Positions 6,968 through 14,975 of a stretch of 14,975 nucleotides of DNA are shown here, one piece after another (the stretch's first letter is position 1; every line of letters begins with the position of its first letter). This stretch comes from Calditerrivibrio sp. (lineage in GTDB: Bacteria > Chrysiogenota > Deferribacteres > Deferribacterales > Calditerrivibrionaceae), in contig JAIWOA010000050.1 of NCBI GenBank assembly GCA_020217115.1, positions 1 to 14,975 of the forward strand. Direction: 5' to 3'. Below the pieces are notes generated by a model. The model saw only the letters and a list, made by a program, of their open reading frames with translations. It made no database searches and had not been told where the DNA came from. The position numbers and the translations under genes are program-made.

Positions 6968-7156
6968 TTACTCCTTGATTCCAATAAGTTTTAAAAATTT
7001 TGCAAGGGGACAAAAATTTGTAAAACCATATTGAAATAGATTTAGACCAACAAAAATTGTAAATGCAAACCACCACTTATTTTGAAAAAGACCCAATAGG
7101 GTTGATACCACAACAAAAATTCCAGCCAAAACCCTTACCCATCTTTCAACCGTCAT
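6968..7156 (-). CDS. DUF2892 two-helix inner-membrane protein
   Basis: A 62-residue membrane protein of the DUF2892 (YgaP transmembrane-domain-like) family. It has two predicted membrane helices (about 7-24 and 29-46) followed by the family's NFCPL motif with Cys49-Pro50 and a short basic tail. Molecular function is unknown. In other bacteria such domains occur fused or next to rhodanese, sulfide/persulfide-handling and YgaV/BigR-type ArsR genes. The start at 7156 is set by AGGAGGAA (7161-7168), 6 bases upstream; a longer reading frame to 7198 would begin inside the RND gene without a site. That Shine-Dalgarno overlaps the RND stop codon (7167-7169), so translation is tightly coupled to the pump and it is the last gene of the operon. 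Confidence 0.85.
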   Translation of the reverse strand: MTVERWVRVLAGIFVVVSTLLGLFQNKWWFAFTIFVGLNLFQYGFTNFCPLAKFLKLIGIKE

Positions 7157-7166
7157 TTTATTCCTC

Positions 7167-10100
7167 CTATATTTTAGTTTGATACATTTTATCCACAATT
7201 CTATGATAAATATAATATATAAGTGGTATTGTTACAAGTGTAAGTATAGTTGACACTATAGCACCTGTGATAAGGGAAACTCCAAGTCCAGCAAATATAG
7301 GATCTGGAAGCATAAAAAGAGCCCCTGTTATAACTGCAACAGTTGTCAAAACAACCGGTCTTGTTCTAATGGCACCAGATTCGATAACAGCATCCCTGAT
7401 ATCTTTACCATTCTCGATACTTGTCTCTATGAAATCTATTAGTAGAACAGCATTCCTTACCATTATACCTGCAAGGGCAATAAAACCTATCATACTTGTG
7501 GCAGTAAAAAATTCTCCAAATATGAAATGCCCAGGTATAATACCCATCAAACTAAGAGGTATAGGAATAAGCATAATGATAGGGGTAACAAATGACCTGA
7601 ACCAACCTACAAGAACAAAATACATTATTATAATAACCGCAGCAAAGGCCAGACCAAGATCCCTGAATACCTCATAGGTGACCTGCCATTCACCATCCCA
7701 TTTCATAGATACTGTATCACTCCTATCAGGCATTCCTGTCCAATACTGTTTTATTTTATTACCCTTATAGGTTATCTTGTCGATCTCATCTTTCATCTTC
7801 AGCATAGCATATACAGGGCTCTCTTCTTTACCTGCAACCTCTGACACGACATAGACAACAGGCAAGTTATTCTTTCCATAAATAGCTTTATCTTTTATCT
7901 TCTGCCTGATTTTTACAAGCTCATTCATTGCTACTAACTTTCCTGTCATAGAAACAACGCTAATATCTTTTATCAGATCTATCTTATTTCTTTGATTTTC
8001 TGGAAGCCTTAACACTATATCAACAGACTCCCTATTTGTACCATTATGAACAATTCCCACCTTCATGCCTGACAAGGCCATGTAAAGGGTTTTTGATAAC
8101 ATTTCTGTAGACACTCCTGTCAAAGCAGCTTTTTCTCTGTCAATGGTAAATTCATATTCAAGCATATCGTCTTCAACATACCAGTCAATATCAACGACAC
8201 CATCTGTTTTTGCAAATATAGATTTTATCATTTTTGCAACTTCAAGCCTATCTTCAGCTGTAGGGCCATAAACCTCAGCCACAATAGTTGACAATACTGG
8301 AGGACCGGGTGGAATTTCAGCTATTTTTATATTAGCATTGTATTTTTCACCTATTTTCTGTATAGGATCCCTCAATATTTTTGCAAGATCGTGACTCTGC
8401 AATTTCCTTTTTGACTTGTCTACAAAATTTATCTGAATATCAGCAACATTTGGACCTTTTCTCATAAAATAATGTCTTACAAGTCCATTAAAATTGTGTG
8501 GGGCCGCAATTCCTGAATATATCTGGTAATTATCAACCTCTTTCACTGTAGATAAATAATTCCCTATTTCATTTGCAACGATGGTAGTCTGTTCTAAAGG
8601 AGTTCCCTCTGGCATGTCAATGATAACCTGTAACTCATTTTTGTTATCAAAGGGGAGCATCTTCATTATAACAGTTTTTGTTGGTATAAAAATGAAAGAT
8701 GCCAGAAAGAGTAATACCATAAAAAGTGCAAATATAATTCTGTAGGAAACTCTGTCCATCAATGGATCTAATATCATTTTGTATATGCGATAAAGCTTTG
8801 TACTTTTTACATAGGCATCTTCATCAATCTCACCTTCTACCTTTGTATGGCCAGCCAGTAGCTTGTATGCAAGCCATGGAGTGATTACAAGAGCTACCAA
8901 TAGAGAAAATATCATAGCAAGGGAAGCACCTATTGGCATAGGCTTCATATATGGTCCCATAAGCCCCCTAACAAAGGCCATCGGATATATAGCTACTATT
9001 ACGGTTATCGTTGCAAGAATTGTGGGGTTTCCAACCTCTCCAACTGCTCTGATGGCTCTCTCAAGAAGATTTTTCTTAGTAATTTTAAAATGCCTTTCCA
9101 TATTCTCTACAATAATAATAGCATCATCCACAACAAGACCTGCTACAAATATTAAAGCAAAGAGAGTAACCCTATTAAGGGTGTAATCAAACATATAGTA
9201 AACAAAAAGTGTAAGAGCAAATGTGACTGGAAGAGCAACAAAAACAACCAAACCTGCTCGCCAGCCCATAGTTATTGTCATTACAATGATAACTGCAACA
9301 ATAGCTCCTAATAGATGTTCTATAAGAGTTTTTACCTTTTCGTAAGCAGTCTCACCATAATTCCTTGTAACCTTTATATCAACATTGCCGGGGATAAGGT
9401 AACCTTTAAGATTGTTTATTTTTTCCATTACTCTATCTGATACAACTACAGAGTCACTTCCCTTTCTTTTAGACAAAGAGATAGTTACTGCCTGAATTTT
9501 ATCAAAGGTAACAGCTTCATTAAACCCTATTACATGGTACTGATCGGGTGTATCCACACCATCTACAACATTTGCAACATCCCTTAGATACACAGGCTTA
9601 CCATTGAATACTGATACAACAAGATTTTTTACCTCATTGACATCCTTAAAATACCCTCCAGTTGAGACATAGATATTTTTCTGCCCATCACTTATCTCTC
9701 CAGCATTCAAAGATATATTTGACATGGACAAAGCACCATAAAGTCTGAAAAGATCTATCCCATAGGATTTCATAACTGAAAAGTTAGGCTCAACCTTTAC
9801 AACTCTCTTGTAACCACCAATTATTTTTGTCTCCGAAACATCATCTATCTCTTTAACTTTCTGTTCAATTTCAGCAGCCAGCTCCCTCAATTTAGAACCA
9901 TCCAGATCCTTTGAAAAAAGTGTCAATGCTAACTGTGGTACATCATCAATAGACATCTTTTTTACAATTGGATGCAAAACACCCTGTGGCATTCTGTCTA
10001 TATTATAATCAATCTTAGTTTTTAATTTGGTAATACTCTTCTCTTCATCCTCTCCAACTTTAAACCTCACAGTTACCATACCTACATCATTCATCGATGT

Positions 10101-10424
10101 TGAATAAACATATTCAACCCCAGGTATTTCCCACATAAGTTTTGACAAAGGCTCAGTTACTGTTTTCTCAACATCCCCTGCTTTTGCTCCTGGATAAGGT
10201 ATTATAACGTCAACCATTGGAACAACTATCTGAGGTTCTTCCTCCTTTGGTGTAAAGATAACTGCCATTAACCCCATAAATAGTGTTGCAATAACAAGAA
10301 GAGGGGTTATTTTAGATCGCAAAAAAGCCTTTGCAAGCTTACCAGCTATCCCATGTTTTATAATATCAACCTCTGCTTCTGGATCTATACTACAATCTTT
10401 TTTATCTTTATCCAATACTTCCAT
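7167..10424 (-). CDS. RND-family efflux permease, AcrB-like (HAE type)
   Basis: A 1085-residue proton-driven RND transporter, the inner-membrane engine of a tripartite pump. It has the duplicated RND layout: TM1 (about 40-58), a large periplasmic loop (60-365), TM2-6 (366-525), TM7 (about 560-580), a second loop (585-920), and TM8-12 (921-1075). TM4 carries GLVVDDAIIIVEN with D433-D434, equal to AcrB D407-D408 of the proton relay. Metal-exporting CzcA/CusA pumps have a different charge pattern there, so organic or reactive substrates are favoured. TM10 has R990 where AcrB has K940. A polar 39-residue N-terminal extension precedes TM1. The ATG directly follows the adaptor's TAG, and its GGAGG lies inside the adaptor's last codons. 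The substrate cannot be read from sequence. Confidence 0.93.
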   Translation of the reverse strand: MEVLDKDKKDCSIDPEAEVDIIKHGIAGKLAKAFLRSKITPLLVIATLFMGLMAVIFTPKEEEPQIVVPMVDVIIPYPGAKAGDVEKTVTEPLSKLMWEIPGVEYVYSTSMNDVGMVTVRFKVGEDEEKSITKLKTKIDYNIDRMPQGVLHPIVKKMSIDDVPQLALTLFSKDLDGSKLRELAAEIEQKVKEIDDVSETKIIGGYKRVVKVEPNFSVMKSYGIDLFRLYGALSMSNISLNAGEISDGQKNIYVSTGGYFKDVNEVKNLVVSVFNGKPVYLRDVANVVDGVDTPDQYHVIGFNEAVTFDKIQAVTISLSKRKGSDSVVVSDRVMEKINNLKGYLIPGNVDIKVTRNYGETAYEKVKTLIEHLLGAIVAVIIVMTITMGWRAGLVVFVALPVTFALTLFVYYMFDYTLNRVTLFALIFVAGLVVDDAIIIVENMERHFKITKKNLLERAIRAVGEVGNPTILATITVIVAIYPMAFVRGLMGPYMKPMPIGASLAMIFSLLVALVITPWLAYKLLAGHTKVEGEIDEDAYVKSTKLYRIYKMILDPLMDRVSYRIIFALFMVLLFLASFIFIPTKTVIMKMLPFDNKNELQVIIDMPEGTPLEQTTIVANEIGNYLSTVKEVDNYQIYSGIAAPHNFNGLVRHYFMRKGPNVADIQINFVDKSKRKLQSHDLAKILRDPIQKIGEKYNANIKIAEIPPGPPVLSTIVAEVYGPTAEDRLEVAKMIKSIFAKTDGVVDIDWYVEDDMLEYEFTIDREKAALTGVSTEMLSKTLYMALSGMKVGIVHNGTNRESVDIVLRLPENQRNKIDLIKDISVVSMTGKLVAMNELVKIRQKIKDKAIYGKNNLPVVYVVSEVAGKEESPVYAMLKMKDEIDKITYKGNKIKQYWTGMPDRSDTVSMKWDGEWQVTYEVFRDLGLAFAAVIIIMYFVLVGWFRSFVTPIIMLIPIPLSLMGIIPGHFIFGEFFTATSMIGFIALAGIMVRNAVLLIDFIETSIENGKDIRDAVIESGAIRTRPVVLTTVAVITGALFMLPDPIFAGLGVSLITGAIVSTILTLVTIPLIYYIYHRIVDKMYQTKI

Positions 10425-11594
10425 CTACCCCTCCAAAAGATCTCCTGATTTGATATTATCAGTGTTTTTTTCCACAATTTTTTCCCCACCGTTTAAGCCA
10501 CTAATTATTTCTACCTTATCTCCTATAGCATCACCTGTCTTTACAATTCTCATATCAGCCTTGCCACCTACATTAACAAAAACAACCGACAATTGTCCTC
10601 TCATTGTCACAGCTGATTTCGGAACCATTATAGACTCCTTATTACCATCTGCAAAAAGAGCAACCGTATAAGCTCCAACAGGGATGTCATCTATCGCAGA
10701 AGATTTGATTTTAAAATTTCTTGTCATAGGATCAACATTTGGACTGATTTCAACTATTTTTGATTTAAAACTTTTACCAACAGAATCAACTTTTATAAAT
10801 AATTCATCACCAACTTTAACTTTACCAATGGCAGATTCTGGAACATATGAATAGATAACATTTCTGTTTGATCCAATTTTCAATACAGGTTGTCCAGGGG
10901 CAGCAAGATTACCAACATCTACTAACTTTTCCAGAACAATTCCATCAAAGGGAGCTATAACTTTTGTATATCCAGCATACACAGAAGCCTCACCCTTACC
11001 AGCAAGAGCCTGATTCTTTTTAACATTTGCCTGATTCATCCTTTCCTTTGCTAAATTAACCCCACTTTCAGCGGATGCTTTGGCCTCTTTTGCCATTTTA
11101 TATTGGGCTTCAACCTGATCAAACTCCTGTTTACTTATAGATTCATTTTTAAGAAGATTCTGGTACCTTTTGTAGGTTTTCTCAGCCAGTTCATACTGAG
11201 CATTTGCCTGTCTTAACTGTTCTTCTGCAATTTTAAGACCTATTTTACTCTGCTCTATTGCATTATCTGCCTCAGCCACATAGCTTTCAGCTAATTTTAG
11301 CTTTTCCTGTATCTCTTGACTGCTAACTTCAAACAAAACAGCACCCTTCTTAAATCTCATACCCTCTTTATAGTTAATATTAGTTATATACCCTATAACC
11401 TTTGGTGTTATAGCCACCATATCTTCCGCAGATACTGTACCTGAAAATTCTCTATAAACAGGCAACTGCTCCTTCTGAACATTTACAAAAGATACCTTAT
11501 GTTTTTGTACCTCTGCTTTCTTTATATTTTCATCTTTGTTCCCACCACAAGCAATAACTGATCCTATAAGTACCAATAATAATATTCTAAGCAT
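10425..11594 (-). CDS. RND periplasmic adaptor (membrane-fusion lipoprotein)
   Basis: A 389-residue adaptor that bridges the RND pump and the TolC channel. The N-terminus is a lipoprotein signal with a lipobox ending V-I-A-C16, so it is probably anchored by lipid in the inner membrane. Lipoyl half-motifs (about 58-92 and 208-240, with IAPFDGIV at 213-220) flank a long alpha-helical hairpin (93-205, rich in Ala, Glu, Lys and Gln). A beta-barrel (about 245-315) and a membrane-proximal domain (320-389) follow. Length and order are typical of AcrA/HlyD-type MFPs. The start follows GGGGG (11601-11605) by 6 bases, 16 bases after the tolC stop. The last codons GAG GGG provide the Shine-Dalgarno of the RND gene, which begins at the next base. 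Confidence 0.93.
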   Translation of the reverse strand: MLRILLLVLIGSVIACGGNKDENIKKAEVQKHKVSFVNVQKEQLPVYREFSGTVSAEDMVAITPKVIGYITNINYKEGMRFKKGAVLFEVSSQEIQEKLKLAESYVAEADNAIEQSKIGLKIAEEQLRQANAQYELAEKTYKRYQNLLKNESISKQEFDQVEAQYKMAKEAKASAESGVNLAKERMNQANVKKNQALAGKGEASVYAGYTKVIAPFDGIVLEKLVDVGNLAAPGQPVLKIGSNRNVIYSYVPESAIGKVKVGDELFIKVDSVGKSFKSKIVEISPNVDPMTRNFKIKSSAIDDIPVGAYTVALFADGNKESIMVPKSAVTMRGQLSVVFVNVGGKADMRIVKTGDAIGDKVEIISGLNGGEKIVEKNTDNIKSGDLLEG

Positions 11595-11610
11595 TTATAA
11601 CCCCCTTATT

Positions 11611-12912
11611 CTAATTTAATATCCCTACTGTCTTGTAAAGTCTTGCCTTACTCTCTATAAGCTCATATTCAGCATTATAAAGACCCAATTCTGCATTTTT
11701 AACATCAAATTCTCTATCCAGAAGATCAGTGATCTTTGCTAAACCTTCTTTAAATCTGCTTTCTGTAATTTTAAGAGCAATTCTTGCTGCATCCAGAGCC
11801 TTTTTATTGGATTCAACCTTTTTTTCTGAAGCAATTATTGAATAGTAAGCATCCTTAACCTCTGTTTTTATCTCATTTTTTTTATCCATTATTTTATGAT
11901 TAAAGGCTATATAGCTGCTCTTTGTTTCAGAAATCCTGTTTTTATCACCAAAACCTGAAAAGAGATTTAAGTTTAACATCGCTCCAATAGTAAAACCATT
12001 ACCTGAGTTTCCAAATATTGTACTATCGTTCATTTTATAATTTGCAAAGGCAACAATTTCTGGCAAAAAATTCATCTTACTCTTTCTATTTTCATAATCG
12101 TAAACCTTTGCATAGTTTTCCATCACCTTTAAATCTTTTCTGTTATCCATGGCAATCGCAATATACTCATCAACCGTCTTATCCACATTAATATTGATAT
12201 CACTCCATATAATAGAAACAGATTCATTTAAATCAAGAAGCCTCTCTAAAAATGAATTTGAAATTTCAACCTGTTTTTTTGCTTCTGCAAGATAAGCCTC
12301 ACCCAAACTAACCCTTGATTCTGAAACCAGAAGGTCACTTTTCACTAATAAACCATTTTTATAAAAGTCCTCTGTCATATCTTTATATCTTCTTGTCCTG
12401 ATTAAAGAATTTTCTGTAACTTCCACACTTTTTTCAGCTAAAACCTTTCCATAATAAGCTTTTACAAGGTTGTACAATAACTCCTGTTTAACAGCATCAA
12501 AAACCGATAAAGAGGCATTGTACATCTCCTTTGCCTGCATGGAACCAAAATAAACCTTACCATTCATCATAATTGGCTGAATAATCTCCAATTTAGTTTC
12601 AAAATTTTTGACAGTATCAGGATCAGCCATCTTTGCCATGTAGGAGTTGTTAAATTTCCCCTGAGAAATTTTAGAAAAGGCTGCTGAAGCAGGTTCATCT
12701 GTGCTAATAAATGTTTCAGAAAAATTTATTTTTGGCAAGAAATTGCCATTAGCCTGATTTAACCTGTATTTGGAGACATTTGTCTCCTCCTCATAAGATT
12801 TTATAATGCTATTCTTTTCCAGCAACATCTTTTTTGCATCTTCAAAACTTAATTGAATAGCATAAATATTCGATGTTAAAAATATAAAAAACAGATAATA
12901 AACAAACTTCAT
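11611..12912 (-). CDS. TolC-family outer-membrane efflux protein
   Basis: A 433-residue outer-membrane factor of the OEP/TolC family that provides the exit duct. A Sec signal peptide (1-18, cleavage after NIYA) is followed by two homologous halves of long amphipathic helices (about 22-240 and 250-433). Each half contains the short beta-strand segments that form the outer-membrane barrel; the second half shows GFTIGAMLNLNLFSGF and a KEGLAKITDLLD turn typical of the family. Length is normal. Its ATG abuts the ArsR stop (TAG|ATG), and GGAGG within the last codons of arsR is its ribosome site, so channel synthesis is coupled to repressor translation. It is second in the operon and is probably dedicated to the pump encoded downstream. 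Confidence 0.93.
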   Translation of the reverse strand: MKFVYYLFFIFLTSNIYAIQLSFEDAKKMLLEKNSIIKSYEEETNVSKYRLNQANGNFLPKINFSETFISTDEPASAAFSKISQGKFNNSYMAKMADPDTVKNFETKLEIIQPIMMNGKVYFGSMQAKEMYNASLSVFDAVKQELLYNLVKAYYGKVLAEKSVEVTENSLIRTRRYKDMTEDFYKNGLLVKSDLLVSESRVSLGEAYLAEAKKQVEISNSFLERLLDLNESVSIIWSDININVDKTVDEYIAIAMDNRKDLKVMENYAKVYDYENRKSKMNFLPEIVAFANYKMNDSTIFGNSGNGFTIGAMLNLNLFSGFGDKNRISETKSSYIAFNHKIMDKKNEIKTEVKDAYYSIIASEKKVESNKKALDAARIALKITESRFKEGLAKITDLLDREFDVKNAELGLYNAEYELIESKARLYKTVGILN

Positions 12913-13176
12913 CTAATCCTCCATCAACGATTTTACCATTCTAGCTATCTTATCATCCTTTACAAAATAACATATCTGAGTTCCAGATCTTTTACCCTCT
13001 ATAATATCAAAATTTCTTAACAGAGCTAAATGCCTGCTAGCTGATGCCTGCCTGATACCCAACCCTTCACTTATCTTACTAACAGAACATTCATTGCCAA
13101 GAAGTCCCATAACTATTTGTAGTCTAATGGGATGCCCCAAAATTTTAAGCTGTTCAGAAACATTTTTTACATTCAC
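12913..13176 (-). CDS. ArsR-family winged-helix repressor of the efflux operon
   Basis: An 87-residue ArsR/SmtB-type DNA-binding protein. The winged helix-turn-helix includes the recognition helix ASASRHLALLR (44-54) and wing GKRSGTQICYFV (61-72). The classical metal motif ELCVCDL is absent: by alignment from SRHLALLR, only C30 lies near it, one position before the first metal Cys of E. coli ArsR. A second cysteine, C69, lies in the wing strand. Sensing is therefore probably thiol-based or ligand-based rather than As/Cd/Zn binding by the alpha3 site. The start is GTG at 13176, because GGAGG (13183-13187) stands 6 bases upstream; the frame is open further to 13245, but that would overlap the promoter. 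It is the first gene of the operon and very likely autoregulatory. Confidence 0.88.
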   Translation of the reverse strand: MNVKNVSEQLKILGHPIRLQIVMGLLGNECSVSKISEGLGIRQASASRHLALLRNFDIIEGKRSGTQICYFVKDDKIARMVKSLMED

Positions 13177-13194
13177 AGAACACCTCCAATAATC

Positions 13195-13223
13195 AAATAT
13201 ACATATATATGAATATTTGTCAA
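13195..13223 (-). promoter_or_regulatory. arsR-tolC-MFP-RND promoter with palindromic operator
   Basis: On the minus strand, -35 TTGACA (13218-13223), a 16-bp spacer and -10 TATATT (13196-13201, one mismatch). A 24-bp inverted repeat with 11 of 12 arm positions matching (13195-13206 against 13207-13218) fills the spacer and covers the -10, so a bound dimer would block RNA polymerase. The palindrome and hexamers are seen; ArsR as the binder is inferred from position. Confidence 0.75.
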
Positions 13224-13339
13224 CAGTAAGATAAAATTTTACCAAAAATAATGCAACCTATTTTTTATATTATACTAAAATTAAGTTCTCAAAAAAGATC
13301 TCTAAAAAATAGTTTTATCACATATAAGAGTGCAAAAGA

Positions 13340-14560
13340 TTAACCTCTTAGAGCATTTATAGGATCGGTTTTTGAAGCATTATAAGACGGGTATATACCT
13401 GAAAAAATCCCAACTAAAAAAGACATTAGACCAGAAAAAATTAAACCATAAATTGAAATAACCACAGGGAGATTGGCGATCTTAAATGCCACAATACTAA
13501 CAACAATACCTGCAACAATCCCTATCAAACTACCTACTACACCTATGATTCCAGACTCAAGAAGAAACTGTCTAAAGATATCTATCTTTCTCGCCCCTAC
13601 AGCCCTTCTTATCCCAACTTCAGTCTTTCTAAGGCTTACTGAAAGTATCATTATGGAAAATATACCGAGACCACCTATCAGGTAAGCTATGCCAGCAGTT
13701 ATAGTGCCAAGAAATGTAACTATAGAAACTGTCTCATTTTGTATCTGCATTACATCTACAGGATTAATCACAGTAAAATCATCCTTTGCATCTCCATAAA
13801 GTCTGTGATTATTCCTCAATATTTTCACAATGTCAGCTTTTATAGACTCAAAAACATTCCAATCCGATATAATAACCTCTACCCCATCTATGTAGTCTAA
13901 ATTCGCAGCCCTTCGCATAAAAGTTGTAATAGGGATGTAGACCATATCATCCATATTTGTTCCATTAAGATCAGATCCTTTTTCCTCCAAAATACCAACA
14001 ACTTTAAATGGTGCTCTGTATATTAAAATTGTTTTACCTAATGCGTCATCTTTGCCAAATAATTTATTTTTCACTTCACTGCCGATAATACATACCTTAT
14101 CCATAAACATTTTATCATCTTGATTTAAAAATCTACCACTTTTTGTGGAGAGTTTTTTTAATTCAAAATAGTTAACATCTACACCAAGAATCGAAGTAGC
14201 TGCATTATTCATTTCATAACGGACAACACCTCCCCTCTTCACATAAGGGGAAACATCCTTTACCCCAACAACATTGTTTCTTATCATTTCCGCATCCCTT
14301 AACTTCATAGTCTTTGCTTTTTCAAGAACACCACCCTTCCCATGCCTCATAAGTCTACCAGCAGCAACCGTAATTGTATTTTCTCCAAACTTTGAAATCT
14401 CTGATTCTACCTTTACTTTCAAAGATCTGGATATATTATTCACTAAAACCAGAGAAAAAGCCCCTAATAAAACACCAAAAACTGCAAGGGCAGTTCTGAC
14501 TTTGAAAGATTTAAACACTCCATGAACAATCTTTAAATACAAGAAAATTTTAAAAAACAT
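13340..14560 (-). CDS. MacB/FtsX-type ABC transporter permease
   Basis: A 406-residue permease of the MacB/FtsX (type VII) class. TM1 (about 23-41) is followed by a large periplasmic MacB_PCD domain (42-270) and three further membrane helices (about 282-305, 336-360, 370-392) forming the FtsX domain. The conserved coupling segment KTEVGIRRAVGAR (312-324) contacts the ATPase, and the family ending P..A...DPINALRG is present. No ATP-binding domain is fused, unlike E. coli MacB. Such permeases act as mechanotransmitters for lipoprotein, toxin or peptide export, but the substrate is unknown here. The ATG lies one base after the stop of the upstream permease, with AAGGG as ribosome site. Seen: fold and junction. 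Inferred: it works with the upstream permease. Confidence 0.88.
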   Translation of the reverse strand: MFFKIFLYLKIVHGVFKSFKVRTALAVFGVLLGAFSLVLVNNISRSLKVKVESEISKFGENTITVAAGRLMRHGKGGVLEKAKTMKLRDAEMIRNNVVGVKDVSPYVKRGGVVRYEMNNAATSILGVDVNYFELKKLSTKSGRFLNQDDKMFMDKVCIIGSEVKNKLFGKDDALGKTILIYRAPFKVVGILEEKGSDLNGTNMDDMVYIPITTFMRRAANLDYIDGVEVIISDWNVFESIKADIVKILRNNHRLYGDAKDDFTVINPVDVMQIQNETVSIVTFLGTITAGIAYLIGGLGIFSIMILSVSLRKTEVGIRRAVGARKIDIFRQFLLESGIIGVVGSLIGIVAGIVVSIVAFKIANLPVVISIYGLIFSGLMSFLVGIFSGIYPSYNASKTDPINALRG

Positions 14561-14561
14561 T

Positions 14562-14975
14562 TTATACCCTTATAGCCTTTATTGGATCTATTTCAGAAGC
14601 CTTCTTGGCTGGACCAACACCGAAAACTAAAGCCAAAACAATGGAAACAAATAACGAGATAAAAAATACATGATATGAAATAACTACTTCAAAAACTTTG
14701 AAACTAGAAACTATCCTGGCAATAACAAAACCACCAAGAAATCCAACCATGGCACCAAATATTGTTATTATGAAAAATTCAAATATGAATTGTAGAAAAA
14801 TATCATTTTTATGGGCACCAATAGCTCTTCTAATACCTATCTCTTTTATCCTCTCTGTTACTGAAATCAGAAAAAGGTTTGCCATTACAAAACCACCAAC
14901 ACTAACAGTAATTATGGTAATTATCGTTAAAAAAGCGATCAAGGCTCCTCCTATAGCAACAAAAAACTTTAAAAC
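14562..14975 (-). CDS. Second MacB/FtsX-type ABC permease, C-terminal part (truncated by window edge)
   Basis: A partial gene; the frame is open through 14975, so the true start is outside the window and the TTG at 14942 is not it. The 137 visible residues comprise the three-helix FtsX domain with the coupling segment ERIKEIGIRRAIGAHKNDI and the closing AKKASEIDPIKAIRV. It is clearly similar in layout to, but different in sequence from, the permease that follows after a one-base gap. Whether an ATPase or a periplasmic adaptor lies further upstream cannot be seen. Confidence 0.85.
   Translation of the reverse strand, partial: VLKFFVAIGGALIAFLTIITIITVSVGGFVMANLFLISVTERIKEIGIRRAIGAHKNDIFLQFIFEFFIITIFGAMVGFLGGFVIARIVSSFKVFEVVISYHVFFISLFVSIVLALVFGVGPAKKASEIDPIKAIRV

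Noticed and set aside
7267..7677. Open frame of 136 codons (+) antisense to the RND gene
   Set aside because: The Ile/Thr-rich translation is the usual shadow of membrane helices on the opposite strand; it has no start signal.
11607..11618. A third copy (minus strand) of the ferritin/peroxiredoxin 12-mer TAAATTAGAATA, across the tolC stop and the tolC-adaptor gap
   Set aside because: It partly encodes the end of TolC, has no convincing -35 at proper spacing (ACTTTA at 17 bp, TTTACA at 15 bp), and lies inside a coupled operon. It is most likely coincidence in AT-rich DNA, though it tempers the argument that the box is a specific operator.
13177..13245. Longer ArsR starting at 13245
   Set aside because: The extension would cover the -35/-10 and palindrome, and its translation is low-complexity; GTG 13176 with GGAGG fits better.
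13325..13350. TAAGAG/CTCTTA inverted repeat across the stop codon of the ABC permease as a terminator
   Set aside because: The stem is only 6 bp with a 14-base loop, overlaps coding sequence and has no adjacent T-run on the transcribed strand.

Overview
The window is about one-third G+C by eye and comes from a two-membrane (Gram-negative) bacterium, because it encodes a TonB-like protein, a TolC-type outer-membrane factor and an RND pump. Shine-Dalgarno sites are mostly strong (GGAGG). The protein set (recJ-rel, FtnA-type ferritin, 2-Cys peroxiredoxin, AhbC/NirJ-like radical SAM protein, ArsR-controlled RND operon) and the low G+C would suit a Deferribacterota member such as Calditerrivibrio or Deferribacter. 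That placement is an impression from sequence style, not a computed result.

Layout, left to right. Positions 1-2641 (+) hold the 3' end of recJ, which overlaps by one base the start of a bifunctional rel/spoT (p)ppGpp synthetase-hydrolase. Positions 2642-4070 (+) are an iron/peroxide block: a ferritin and a typical 2-Cys peroxiredoxin, each with its own promoter. The two promoters share an identical 12-base box over the -10 region, and the block ends in a strong intrinsic terminator. tRNA-Pro(TGG) follows (4178-4251, +) and converges with an Hsp20 gene (-). Continuing on the minus strand are a radical SAM/SPASM protein, an orphan TonB-like protein and tRNA-Arg(CCT).

Positions 13223-6968 (-) form one compact five-gene operon. 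A small ArsR-family repressor is followed by a TolC-like channel, a lipoprotein membrane-fusion protein, an RND pump subunit and a two-helix DUF2892 protein. The repressor-tolC and adaptor-pump junctions are both direct TAG|ATG abutments. In front of the repressor, a 24-bp near-perfect palindrome lies between the -35 and -10 hexamers and covers most of the -10, which indicates autoregulated, inducible efflux. The repressor lacks the classical ArsR metal-binding cysteines, and the pump carries drug-type rather than metal-type transmembrane residues, so the inducer is probably not a simple metal.

Positions 13340-14975 (-) hold two adjacent but different MacB/FtsX-type ABC permeases, the upstream one cut by the window edge.

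There is no CRISPR array, insertion sequence, prophage or other obvious mobile DNA, and no gene-free stretch longer than 300 bases. Most of the window is ordinary housekeeping and stress sequence. The least explained part is the ArsR-RND-DUF2892 operon.
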